Positions 55,698 through 64,000 of a stretch of DNA of 64,000 nucleotides are shown here, in pieces. Origin of the DNA: Flavobacteriales bacterium. Lineage in GTDB: Bacteria > Bacteroidota > Bacteroidia > Flavobacteriales_F > PHOS-HE28. Each line of letters starts with the position of its first letter. The first letter of the stretch is position 1. The notes beneath the pieces were generated by a model. That model saw nothing but the letters and a program-made list of their open reading frames with translations. It did no database searches and was not told where the DNA came from. The position numbers were made by a program, and so were the translations under genes. The stretch is from the NCBI GenBank assembly GCA_016721825.1, contig JADKHI010000001.1, forward strand, positions 496,001 through 560,000, given 5' to 3'.

Positions 55698-57815
55698 ATG
55701 CTTCGCACCCTTCCCTTCCTGCTGCTGCTGCCGCTTGTCGGAACCTCCGTTTCCGCCCAGGACCGTTGCAATGCCCACACGCTCACCCAGCGATTCCTGA
55801 ACGAACAAGGGCTATCCACGGACATCGCACAAGCACTGGCGAAGCTTCCGGCCGGACATGTGAAGGCGGGTGGCTCGTTGACCGTTCCGGTCGCCGTGCA
55901 CGTTGTGTGGAACACCGCGTCCGAGAACGTGCCTGATGCGACGATCATCGACATGATCGCGACCATGAACGAGGATTATCAAGGCCTGAACCCGGACTTC
56001 GGCAGTGTGCGGGCAACTTTCACTGGAGCGCAAGGCGTGCCGAACATCACCTTCTGCCTGGCCCAATTCGACCCCAATGGGAACGCCACCACCGGCATAA
56101 CCCGCACGCAGACCTCGGACAACTGGTTCGACCCGGACCTGGAGACCAACGACATGAAATCAGCTCCTAGCGGGATCGATCCCTGGGACCCCGAGAGCTA
56201 CTTGAACATCTGGATCTGCGACATCGCCAGCGGTCTGGGCGGCGGTCTGATCACCACCGGCTACGCCTACCTGCCGGTCGGTGGCATGGTCGGCAGCAGC
56301 ATCGACGGTATCGTCATTGACTACAACTATGGATTGGACGCAGGCGCTCGCACGGCCACACATGAAGCCGGTCACTACCTCGGCCTTCAGCACCCATGGG
56401 GCTCCAACGGCGGTTGTGTCGATGATGACGGCTTCTCGGACACACCCGATACCGAAGGCCCGACCTTTTCCTGTACACCCACCAACCAGACCAGCTGCGG
56501 CGTATTGACCCAGTACGAGAACTTCATGGACTACAGCAGCTGTAGCTGCATGTTCACCGATCAGCAAGGCGCTGAAATGACCGACGTGCTCACCGGTGTT
56601 CGTTCAGGCCTGCTTTCGAGCAGTGGATGCAGCAGCACCACCACCGGACCTTGCATCCCCGCGAGCCTCACGGGTACGGACGATGGTGACTTCATTGACG
56701 GCGTTGTGCTCGGGACCATCAACAACACGGCATCCGGTTCCACAGGCGGCGCCAGCTACACGAATTACAGCAGCTCCGAATCAACTGTTGTGCAACCCGG
56801 TACGACCTACACCATCAGCATCACCGGCGGCGACTATCAACCGGATCATTATGCCGCTTGGATCGACTACGACCAGGACGACACCTACGAGGCCTCTGAG
56901 AAATTGGGGGAATTCACCACTACGGCCATCTTCCAGACCCAGACCCTGAGCTTCACCGTGCCAATGGGTGCCACACTGGGCACCACCACCATGCGTGTTC
57001 GCGGTGTCTATCATGGTACCGGTGAGCCGAGCCCCACGGAACCTTGCTACGCCTACCAATATGGAGAGACCGAGGACTATGGCATCACGGTGACCAGCAC
57101 GGGTGTTGGCGCTTGTATCCCCACCAGCACCAACGGCACGGCGGATGGCGACTTCATCGATGGTGTGGTGCTCGGAACGATCGTTAACACCAATTCCGGC
57201 AGCACCGCTGGTCCCACCTACAACGACTACACTTCGGAGAACACGGACCTGGCACGCAGCCAGTCCTATACCATCGCGATCACTGGCGGCGACTACCAGC
57301 CGGACCATTATGCGGCGTGGATCGACTACGACCAGGATGATACCTACGAGGCCGGAGAGAAGTTGGGCGAGTTCATCACGAACCAGATCGGCCAGACCCA
57401 GACCCTAACCTTCACCGTACCGGGCGCGGCCACCTTGGGATCCACGCACATGCGTGTCCGTGGCGTGTTCCACAACACGGGCGAACCCAGCCCCACCGAC
57501 CCTTGTTTCGCATATGCATGGGGCGAGACCGAGGATTACGGGGTCAACATCGAGGTGAGTACCGGGCTGGGAAGCGTGAATTCTTCCAGCGGCCTCCTTG
57601 TCACCTTGCGTGATGATCGGATCCAGGTCCGCTTGCCAAGCGCAGAGGTCGGTGTCCTTCAAGTGCTCGATGCTTCGGGCCGCTTGGTGCTCAACATGCC
57701 GACCCGTTCAGACGTTGTCCTCTTGGATATGGAGCCTTTCGCCGCTGGCATGCTGCAACTGGTCTGGACGACTCCTTCGAATCGCATGACCGGTCGTTTC
57801 GTGATCACGGAATAA
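55698..57815 (+). CDS. Secreted M43 zinc metalloprotease with GEVED repeats
   Basis: A 705-residue exported protease of the M43B (cytophagalysin/pappalysin) family. Signal peptide MLRTLPFLLLLPLVGTSVSAQ; propeptide-like region; catalytic domain with VPVAVHVVWN, LNIWICDIASGLGG, the zinc site HEAGHYLGLQH (H222, E223, H226, H232) and a Met-turn NFMDYSSC (M277). Cys-rich insertions (GGCVDDD, FSCTPTNQTSCG) suit disulfides and Ca2+ binding. Two GEVED domains follow (from C319 and C473), each with GDYQPDHYAAWIDYDQDD, then a T9SS sorting tail (about 630-705) ending GRFVITE. It should be secreted and degrade extracellular protein. Confidence 0.9.
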   Translation: MLRTLPFLLLLPLVGTSVSAQDRCNAHTLTQRFLNEQGLSTDIAQALAKLPAGHVKAGGSLTVPVAVHVVWNTASENVPDATIIDMIATMNEDYQGLNPDFGSVRATFTGAQGVPNITFCLAQFDPNGNATTGITRTQTSDNWFDPDLETNDMKSAPSGIDPWDPESYLNIWICDIASGLGGGLITTGYAYLPVGGMVGSSIDGIVIDYNYGLDAGARTATHEAGHYLGLQHPWGSNGGCVDDDGFSDTPDTEGPTFSCTPTNQTSCGVLTQYENFMDYSSCSCMFTDQQGAEMTDVLTGVRSGLLSSSGCSSTTTGPCIPASLTGTDDGDFIDGVVLGTINNTASGSTGGASYTNYSSSESTVVQPGTTYTISITGGDYQPDHYAAWIDYDQDDTYEASEKLGEFTTTAIFQTQTLSFTVPMGATLGTTTMRVRGVYHGTGEPSPTEPCYAYQYGETEDYGITVTSTGVGACIPTSTNGTADGDFIDGVVLGTIVNTNSGSTAGPTYNDYTSENTDLARSQSYTIAITGGDYQPDHYAAWIDYDQDDTYEAGEKLGEFITNQIGQTQTLTFTVPGAATLGSTHMRVRGVFHNTGEPSPTDPCFAYAWGETEDYGVNIEVSTGLGSVNSSSGLLVTLRDDRIQVRLPSAEVGVLQVLDASGRLVLNMPTRSDVVLLDMEPFAAGMLQLVWTTPSNRMTGRFVITE

Positions 57816-57938
57816 GTCGGTTCGTCGGTCCTTCTGGACCACTTGGCGAAAGGCCTTGTGCACAGGTCGAATCGACGGTCCTGGAGCGGAACGTCGTGGA
57901 GGTGGCCCTCGTAGACATATGGGCATACCCCCACGTCC

Positions 57939-58550
57939 ATGCACAGCGCCAACAACCTCCGCCCGCTCTTCTGGACCCTGTTCGTGCTATCGCTGCCAGC
58001 CTTCGGTCAGCGGGCGAGCCGCAGCGGCCTTGGCTTGAAAGGTGGTCTTCAAATGGCCACCACACGGACAGCGATCCTGAGCTATGATCCAGTACCCGGC
58101 GCAGTGCTCGGTGCCTATGCTCCGATCTGGGCCGGAGCGCGGCTCGAACTACAGCCTGAACTGCTCATCTCTGCACAAGGTTCCTCCATCAAGCCGGACG
58201 AAGGCACACGCCAAACCCTGCGCCTCTATTACGTGCAGCTCCCCATCAACATGAAGGTGTTCATGACCAACGTGCTGAACGTTCAGGCAGGGATACAAGC
58301 AGGTAGGCTCATTGTTGCGAACGCGGATCATGAGGACGTGACGGACCGCTACCAGCGCATGGATATCGGGCTGAACCTCGGTGCCGGGCTGGACTTCGCC
58401 CGTGGCATGGACCTCACTCTTCGGTACTACTCGGGCCTCACTCCTTTATTGGTGAATGACGATGTCCTCTTCCCCACCAACCGCACACTACAGCTTACCG
58501 CGGGTTACCGCATGATGCGCTTCAAGGGCCACACCCGCAAGCGTCATTGA
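57939..58550 (+). CDS. Outer-membrane beta-barrel protein (PorT-family-like)
   Basis: A 203-residue exported protein: signal peptide about residues 1-23 (LFWTLFVLSLPAFGQ), then a small barrel with alternating strands: RSGLGLKGGLQMATT, GAVLGAYAPIWAGARLELQPELLIS, TLRLYYVQLPINMKVFM, LNVQAGIQAGRLI, GLNLGAGLDFARGMDLTLRYYSGLTPL and a final LQLTAGYRMMRF. The YVQLPINMKV and GAGLDF features are typical of the outer membrane beta-barrel domain (PF13568), common in Bacteroidota with no single function. It is distinct from the PorT at 36785. It follows the protease by 123 bases. Confidence 0.8.
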   Translation: MHSANNLRPLFWTLFVLSLPAFGQRASRSGLGLKGGLQMATTRTAILSYDPVPGAVLGAYAPIWAGARLELQPELLISAQGSSIKPDEGTRQTLRLYYVQLPINMKVFMTNVLNVQAGIQAGRLIVANADHEDVTDRYQRMDIGLNLGAGLDFARGMDLTLRYYSGLTPLLVNDDVLFPTNRTLQLTAGYRMMRFKGHTRKRH

Positions 58551-58581
58551 TCCCGTTCAGCGTTCGCTCGGTCCATGCCGG

Positions 58582-58589
58582 TATCTTCG
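58582..58589 (+). promoter_or_regulatory. Candidate -7 box for purK
   Basis: TATCTTCG, 25 bases before the GTG at 58615; one base from TAnnTTTG and identical to the box at 31630. No -33 TTG seen. Confidence 0.4.
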
Positions 58590-58614
58590 CCGCGTCAAGG
58601 ATCATTCACGCTTC

Positions 58615-59766
58615 GTGCACAAGCCGATCATCGCCATACTCGGAGGCGGCCAGTTGGGCCGCATGTTCATCGAGAACGCGCTTCGATATGATGTGGAGGT
58701 GCACGTGCTCGATCCTGATGCACAGGCCCCTTGCGCCAAGCTGGCCCACCGCTTCGTCCATGGCCCTTTCAATGATCATGCGACCGTCATGCAGTTCGCG
58801 GCACATGCGGACGTGATCGGCATTGAGATCGAGCACGTCAACGTGGATGCCCTGGAAGAACTTCAGCGACAAGGCAAAGTCGTAGTGCCGGACCCGAGGG
58901 CCTTGCGGGTCATTCAGGACAAGGGCCTTCAGAAGGAGTTCTATCGGACGAACGGCATCCCCACCGCGCCTTACCGCTTGGTCGAGGACCGCGCGGAACT
59001 AGCGACACTTGCCGACCGACTTCCCGCGTTCCTGAAATCGCGCATGGGCGGGTATGATGGCAAGGGAGTGATGGCCCTCCATACGAGCAGCGATGTGGAG
59101 AGCGCCTTCGACGGTCCCTATGTGCTCGAAGAGCGCACCGAGATCGCATTGGAACTGGCGGTGATCGTGGTGCGGGGCCTGAACGGTACAACGGTCGCAT
59201 ACGATCCCGTGGAGATGGTCTTCGATCCGAAGCTGAATCTGGTGGACCACCTCCAAGCTCCGGCACGCATCCCGCCCGAGGTGGCTTCAGCAGCGAGAAC
59301 AATGGCCTTGAAAGTGGCCAATGCTCTCGATTCTCCCGGCCTCCTCGCCGTGGAACTCTTCCTGACCCCTGATGGACAACTGCTCGTGAACGAATGTGCT
59401 CCCCGTGCGCACAACAGCGGACACCACACGATCGAAGCCTGCGCAAGCAGTCAGTTCGATCAACTGCTCCGCGTTTACATGGGTTGGCCGTTGGGAGACA
59501 CCACCCTTCGCAAGCTCGCGGCCATGGTCAACTTGGTCGGTGCAGGTGGGACCGGTGCGCCTGTGCTCAAAGGTGCGAATGACATCCTTCACTTGCCCGA
59601 TACCTTCATCCACCTCTATGGAAAAGTGGAGACCCGCACCGGTCGGAAGATGGGCCATGTGACCGTGCTCGCCAATGACCAGAGCTCCTTGGACCAGGCG
59701 ATCGCCGTGACCAAAGTGCATGGACGCGTGGTGCCGCTCACCGCAGATGAATACTTCAACGCTTGA
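58615..59766 (+). CDS. purK: 5-(carboxyamino)imidazole ribonucleotide synthase
   Basis: A 383-residue ATP-grasp enzyme that carboxylates aminoimidazole ribonucleotide with bicarbonate and ATP in purine synthesis. Motifs: IAILGGGQLGRMFIENA, IGIEIEHVNVDAL, RVIQDKGLQKEFYRTNGIPTAPY, FLKSRMGGYDGKGV (ATP-binding Lys and Gly-rich loop), VLEERTEIALELAVIVVR, LAVELFLTPDGQLLVNECAPRAHNSGHHTIEA, and FIHLYGKVETRTGRKMGHVTVLA. Start codon is GTG 58615, directly before the first strand. purE follows 16 bases downstream, the usual pair. Confidence 0.96.
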   Translation: MHKPIIAILGGGQLGRMFIENALRYDVEVHVLDPDAQAPCAKLAHRFVHGPFNDHATVMQFAAHADVIGIEIEHVNVDALEELQRQGKVVVPDPRALRVIQDKGLQKEFYRTNGIPTAPYRLVEDRAELATLADRLPAFLKSRMGGYDGKGVMALHTSSDVESAFDGPYVLEERTEIALELAVIVVRGLNGTTVAYDPVEMVFDPKLNLVDHLQAPARIPPEVASAARTMALKVANALDSPGLLAVELFLTPDGQLLVNECAPRAHNSGHHTIEACASSQFDQLLRVYMGWPLGDTTLRKLAAMVNLVGAGGTGAPVLKGANDILHLPDTFIHLYGKVETRTGRKMGHVTVLANDQSSLDQAIAVTKVHGRVVPLTADEYFNA

Positions 59767-59782
59767 CCAACCCGAACGAACT

Positions 59783-60286
59783 ATGGTAGGTATCATCATG
59801 GGCAGCCGCAGCGATCTGGAAGTGATGCGCGAAGCCGTGGACATCCTGAAGGAATTGGGGGTGGCCTACGAACTGACGGTGGTAAGCGCACACCGCACGC
59901 CGGACCGTATGGCTGTTTATGCGAAGGGTGCCGCAGCACGCGGGTTGAAGGTGATCATCGCAGGCGCTGGTGGTGCAGCCCATCTGCCCGGCATGGTGGC
60001 CTCTTACACGACCCTCCCCGTGATCGGTGTACCAGTGAAGAGCCGCAACAGCATTGACGGCTGGGATTCGCTGCTCAGCATTGTGCAGATGCCCGGCGGA
60101 GTGCCGGTGGCCACAGTGGCCGTGAACGGTGCCCTGAACGCCGGGATCCTCGCCGCCCAGATCATCGGAACCTCCGACAAGGAGCTGTCACTGCGACTTC
60201 AGGCCTACAAGGTGGGCTTGACCGAGAAGGTGGGCGAAGGCATCAACGCGTTGCGTCAACAGTACCCCAACGGGTTCGACAAGTGA
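59783..60286 (+). CDS. purE: 5-(carboxyamino)imidazole ribonucleotide mutase
   Basis: A 167-residue class I PurE, which moves the carboxyl group of the PurK product to make CAIR in purine synthesis. Signatures: VGIIMGSRSDLEVM, VVSAHRTPDRM, IIAGAGGAAHLPGMVAS, PVIGVPVKS, GWDSLLSIVQMPGGVPVATVAVNGALNAGILAAQI. Length is normal. ATG 59783 (MVGIIMG) starts directly at the first strand; the longer frame overlaps purK. The stop overlaps the GTG of the next gene by 4 bases (GTGA), so the PPC gene is coupled to it. Confidence 0.97.
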   Translation: MVGIIMGSRSDLEVMREAVDILKELGVAYELTVVSAHRTPDRMAVYAKGAAARGLKVIIAGAGGAAHLPGMVASYTTLPVIGVPVKSRNSIDGWDSLLSIVQMPGGVPVATVAVNGALNAGILAAQIIGTSDKELSLRLQAYKVGLTEKVGEGINALRQQYPNGFDK

Positions 60287-60714
60287 AACAGGCCATCGGC
60301 ACTTCGGGCCCGGTGCATGTGCTCCGCTTGGAGCCTGGGGAGGATCTGCGGCCCGCCATTCAGGCCTGGGCCACCAAGTCGAACATCGAAGCAGCCACCG
60401 TGATCAGTGCGGTGGGTAGCCTGAGCGCCGCGCACTTGCGCTATGCCGGTCGCGCCGATGGCATCATGATAACAGGTGAGCTGGAGGTCTGCTCCTTCTC
60501 TGGCACGCTCGCCAAGCACGGACTGCACCTTCACCTTTCCGTAGCGGATCGTGATGGTGCCATGGTGGGTGGGCATCTGCTGCCCGGATGCATCGTTCGT
60601 ACGACAATGGAACTCGTGATCCAGCAGATCGAGGGTGTTCGCATGGCGCGTGCGAAGGACATGGTGACGACCTACGACGAACTGGATCCACAGCAGCTTC
60701 CCAGCAAGCCCTAA
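60283..60714 (+). CDS. PPC-domain (DUF296) protein
   Basis: A 143-residue stand-alone PPC domain, the fold also found attached to AT-hook proteins in plants. Typical features: GPVHVLRLEPGEDLRPAIQAW, ATVISAVGSLSAAHLRYAG, ELEVCSFSGTLAKHGLHLHLSVADRDGAMVGGHLL (with conserved His residues that bind a metal in bacterial structures) and CIVRTTMELVIQ. Its function in bacteria is unknown; it probably forms trimers. The GTG start overlaps the purE stop, placing it as third gene of a purK-purE operon. Its stop overlaps the L,D-transpeptidase stop on the other strand by 4 bases. Confidence 0.85.
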   Translation: MKQAIGTSGPVHVLRLEPGEDLRPAIQAWATKSNIEAATVISAVGSLSAAHLRYAGRADGIMITGELEVCSFSGTLAKHGLHLHLSVADRDGAMVGGHLLPGCIVRTTMELVIQQIEGVRMARAKDMVTTYDELDPQQLPSKP

Positions 60715-61328
60715 GGCACGACCTCCATCAGCGTATGCTGCGGGCGGATGTAAGGGTAGATCTCGTCCACATCGGTGTTGCGCAGAGCGATGCACCCCCA
60801 GGTCCAATCCTGCGCCTGATCGATCCAGTGGTCCATGCCATCCGGCACACCGTGGATCCCGATCTCGCCACCGATGTCCTTACCCGCTGGGATCTCGCCC
60901 TTGGCTTGGCGTGCCTTGTAGCGCTTCCAACTCTCGGCATTGGGATAGTCCACCCAGATGAACTTGTGCCACTGGTCATGCACGCGCTTGCTGCGGAAGG
61001 TGAAGGTGCCTTCCGGGGTGCGCCTATCCCCTTGGTAATACTTATCGCCAACGGGTTTCTCTCCCAACACGCAGGGGTAGCTCTTACGAAGCGTGTCGTT
61101 CACGAACACCTCGAAGATCCGCTCGCTCTTGTCGACATGGAAGCGCACGGTCCTGGCGTCCAAGTGCAAGCTGTCCAACAGCCTGGCCAGGGAAACGGGG
61201 GGGGCATCATCTACGACCACGGCCGTAGCGGGCTCCACTGTAGATGCGTGCTCCTGCCCCGAACCGGGGACCTGGCATGAGACCAACAACGGCAGGGAGA
61301 TCGTGAATAGAAGGGGTGCTGAGCGCAT
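60711..61328 (-). CDS. L,D-transpeptidase family lipoprotein
   Basis: A 205-residue exported YkuD-domain protein. The signal peptide ends in a lipobox (LLVSC), so it is probably a lipoprotein. The domain reads VRFHVDKSERIFEVFVNDTLRKSYPCVLGEKPVGDKYYQGDRRTPEGTFTF (split here by family motifs), then GEIGIHGVPDG (active-site His) and DWTWGCIALRN with the nucleophilic Cys. The TWGC form replaces the classic SHGC; this variant is common in ErfK/YafK-like members. It would act on peptidoglycan cross-links or on links between peptidoglycan and other molecules. It is downstream of the lipoprotein gene on the same strand. Confidence 0.86.
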   Translation of the reverse strand: MRSAPLLFTISLPLLVSCQVPGSGQEHASTVEPATAVVVDDAPPVSLARLLDSLHLDARTVRFHVDKSERIFEVFVNDTLRKSYPCVLGEKPVGDKYYQGDRRTPEGTFTFRSKRVHDQWHKFIWVDYPNAESWKRYKARQAKGEIPAGKDIGGEIGIHGVPDGMDHWIDQAQDWTWGCIALRNTDVDEIYPYIRPQHTLMEVVP

Positions 61329-61381
61329 TCGAAAGGGATCGGGTATCGAACGTGAATGCGGCATTCCTCCGTATGTAACGC

Positions 61382-62003
<622 letters not shown>

Positions 62004-62042
62004 TGATAAGTTGGATCTGGACTTTTGCACATGCCCCTTCGA

Positions 62043-64000
62043 TCAATGATGCTCAGCACCCCATGAGTAACGGATCACGACCGAGACATCCGATCCACGC
62101 GCATCGGTGTAGTACCGAAAACGGTCCAGATAATCGCGATAGGCCAGGTTCAATAGGTTGTTCCCCTGCACTCCGAGCCGCAGCTCGTTCTTCCCCAATG
62201 GCTTGGTAGCGCTGCAGGACAGCCCCAACAAGTGGTAACCCGGCGGTGGTTCGGTGAAGTCCAGTCCGACAGGATAACGGGTCTGCTCTAGGACAAGCGT
62301 GCTCGTGCACGAGGCTTCGATCGCGCGCCAACCTCCGGCCTCCTTGTTCCGCCAGATGAGGCTGTTCTCTCCTCTATCGGCCGGCATCTGGAACAGCCAT
62401 TCGTCGCGCACCTGATCACGACCCCGCACGAAGCTCCACCGCGAGCGCAGCGACCAACGTGCGCTGAATGCGAACTCACCGGAGAGGTCGAGCCCCCACA
62501 ACAAGGCATCCGTAGAAACGTATGCGAACTCCGGAAAGGCGCCCCGTATGGTGAGCTGGTAACCTTGTGGACGCAGGTAGATGTAGTTCGCTATGCGGTC
62601 CAAGTAGACCGTACCGCCCCAGCTCAACCTCTTGTTGAGCCAGCGCCCCTCAACATCGACGCTGGCCTTCAAGGAACGTTCGCTGCCCAAGGTCGGATCA
62701 CCGATCTCGATGGCTGCTGAACCATGGTGCAGGCCTTCGCTGTAAAGCTCGCTCACTTGCGGAGGCCTGAAGGCGGAGCTGACATTGGCCCTGAAATGCG
62801 TGCTATCCGCGAGCGTCCTGTTCACGCCGAAGCTGAAAGCATGGTTCACGAACTCGTGCTCTGGCATGATGTAAACGTCATTGAGGTCGTACTTACTGAC
62901 CTGCAACCGCGAAGCTTCGAGTCGTGCGCCCGCCTCGAACTCCAGCCGCTCTCCGAGCGGAAGGTGCTCCAGAACGAACACCCCACCAGAGACCTTCTCG
63001 AAGTCCGGGATCAGGGGTCGGATGCCGGTGCCGGGGATGTTCGTGTTACGCTGGAAAACCCCGTTCGCACCGACCTTGCCGTGCAAGTGCTTGCCGATGA
63101 AATGCTTGAACACAGCGTCCCCCGTATGCGTCGCGAGCCAAAGGTCGATCGCCGGTCGTTCGGTTCGCCCACCGCGCCGTATGTCGAACTCCTGGCGATC
63201 ATCCGCCTGGTAACCATAGGTGAGGACCAGCTCGTTCCGGTCGGTCAGGCGGTAGGTCGATCCGACCTTCAGCAGGTGATGTTGCACGGATTGGCGAGGC
63301 GCTTCGATCGCATAGGTGAACGGTTCCTGATACCATGGCTCACCGCTTTCGATGGCGTTCTGCAGATCGGTGAGGTTGCCGATGTGCGAGGCTCTGAGGA
63401 TCCCCAACTCACGGGCGAAGTAGCTGTAGAAGATATCCACGCCCCCCCGAAAGCGGTGCCAGCCAAGCGCGGCTGAACCACCCGATTCACGCACACCCGT
63501 GTTGCTCAGAACATAGTTCGGGGCTTCCGCATCACCGAGGTACCGACCACCACCTTGCACCCGCCAACCAAGACCGCGAACGGAAGGAATGGTGCCTTGG
63601 AGAGATCCGTTGCCACCGCCTCCACGTCCGTTCAGCAAGCCCACACCACGCAACTCACCGCGCAACCCGCCCTCACGCGGAAGCTCCACCGGTTCGGTGA
63701 TCACTACACCCCCCATCGCATCGGCACCATACTGCACCGAGGCTGCGCCCTTCAACACGGTGATGCGATCACTGGAGAAGGGATCCAAGTTCGGCGCATG
63801 CTCGGTGCCCCATTGCTGATCCTCCTGGCGGATGCCTTGGTTCAACGTGAGGATCCTGTTCCCGTACAGGCCATGGATCACAGGCTTGTTGATGGTCGGC
63901 CCCGAGCTGAGCATGTTCACGCCAGGAATGCTGGAAAGCGCCTCCGCCAATGTTCGCCCAGCTGAGGACTCCAAGGCGGCCTTGTCCAGTTCGGTCCGCG
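62043..64000 (-). CDS. TonB-dependent outer-membrane receptor (5' end missing)
   Basis: At least 652 residues of a TonB-dependent receptor; the gene continues beyond the window, and no start is present. The visible N-terminal part is the plug domain (RTLAEALSSIPGVNMLSSG, VIHGLYGNRILTLNQGIRQEDQQWG, DPFSSDRITVLKGAASVQYGADAMGGVV), followed by a 22-strand-type barrel with ANVSSAFRPPQVSELYSEGLHHGSAAIEIGDPTLGSERS, a conserved receptor segment, and a C-terminal LAYRDYLDRFRYYTDARGSDVSVVIRYSW. The pattern resembles ZnuD/heme-type receptors, but the ligand is uncertain. The lipoprotein gene follows on the same strand, probably as a two-component uptake system. Confidence 0.93.
   Translation of the reverse strand, partial: RTELDKAALESSAGRTLAEALSSIPGVNMLSSGPTINKPVIHGLYGNRILTLNQGIRQEDQQWGTEHAPNLDPFSSDRITVLKGAASVQYGADAMGGVVITEPVELPREGGLRGELRGVGLLNGRGGGGNGSLQGTIPSVRGLGWRVQGGGRYLGDAEAPNYVLSNTGVRESGGSAALGWHRFRGGVDIFYSYFARELGILRASHIGNLTDLQNAIESGEPWYQEPFTYAIEAPRQSVQHHLLKVGSTYRLTDRNELVLTYGYQADDRQEFDIRRGGRTERPAIDLWLATHTGDAVFKHFIGKHLHGKVGANGVFQRNTNIPGTGIRPLIPDFEKVSGGVFVLEHLPLGERLEFEAGARLEASRLQVSKYDLNDVYIMPEHEFVNHAFSFGVNRTLADSTHFRANVSSAFRPPQVSELYSEGLHHGSAAIEIGDPTLGSERSLKASVDVEGRWLNKRLSWGGTVYLDRIANYIYLRPQGYQLTIRGAFPEFAYVSTDALLWGLDLSGEFAFSARWSLRSRWSFVRGRDQVRDEWLFQMPADRGENSLIWRNKEAGGWRAIEASCTSTLVLEQTRYPVGLDFTEPPPGYHLLGLSCSATKPLGKNELRLGVQGNNLLNLAYRDYLDRFRYYTDARGSDVSVVIRYSWGAEHH

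Noticed and set aside
57828..57841. GGTCC-TTCT-GGACC hairpin after the M43 protease gene
   Set aside because: The stem is only five bases and no T-run follows; too weak to call a terminator.
60711..61328. TWGC instead of SHGC considered as a lost active site in the L,D-transpeptidase
   Set aside because: The nucleophilic Cys and the upstream IHG His are present, and (D/S)WTxGC variants are familiar in ErfK/YafK-type enzymes.

Overview
The window is about 60% GC and comes from a high-GC member of the Bacteroidota, most likely Flavobacteriales-like. The evidence is type IX secretion (T9SS) sorting tails, a PorT homologue next to ubiE, a TamL-type Omp85 lipoprotein, GEVED-domain and M43 metalloprotease cargo, a TonB receptor paired with a small lipoprotein, a 288-residue primary sigma factor lacking region 1.1, and promoters of the Bacteroidota type (TTG, about 19 bases, TAnnTTTG). 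No tRNA, rRNA, CRISPR array, insertion sequence or prophage was recognised. The lineage call is inference.

Layout. 1-8.9 kb: a secreted fibre-like surface protein, a YiiX-type hydrolase, bestrophin, a beta-propeller protein, an MFS transporter, a SIMPL protein and a DPP IV-type peptidase. 9-17 kb: two tandem POT peptide transporters, a thioredoxin, a deiodinase-like protein, a MATE exporter, a DUF1573 protein and an aminotransferase. 17.1-24.6 kb: a duplicated two-gene module, each a small secreted protein plus a giant T9SS repeat protein. 24.8-31.5 kb: three tandem fibre-like surface proteins; the first is broken by a cluster of frameshifts. 31.6-39.1 kb: meaB, an aspartate aminotransferase, a heptose kinase, ubiE, porT and a flavoprotein. 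39.1-49 kb: a housekeeping block (TrmH-type methyltransferase, tamL, fbaB, accD, rpsO, pnp, rpoD, rpe). 49-53.1 kb: a compact operon of nucleotidyltransferase, B12-type radical SAM enzyme and two methyltransferases, preceded by a perfect 34-bp tandem repeat. 53.5-58.6 kb: two GEVED-domain T9SS cargo proteins and a beta-barrel. 58.6-60.7 kb: purK, purE and a PPC-domain gene. 60.7-64 kb, minus strand: L,D-transpeptidase, a lipoprotein whose start codon abuts a (CA)16 repeat, and a TonB receptor that runs off the edge.

How the genes work together. PorT belongs to the secretion route used by at least four large cargo proteins here. The DPP IV peptidase and two POT carriers look like a dipeptide-scavenging set. 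The most unusual items are the (CA)16 tract at a lipoprotein start (likely phase variation), the undescribed radical SAM/methyltransferase operon, the duplicated module, the frameshift cluster in one surface protein, and a deiodinase-fold protein that appears to have lost its catalytic Cys/Sec.
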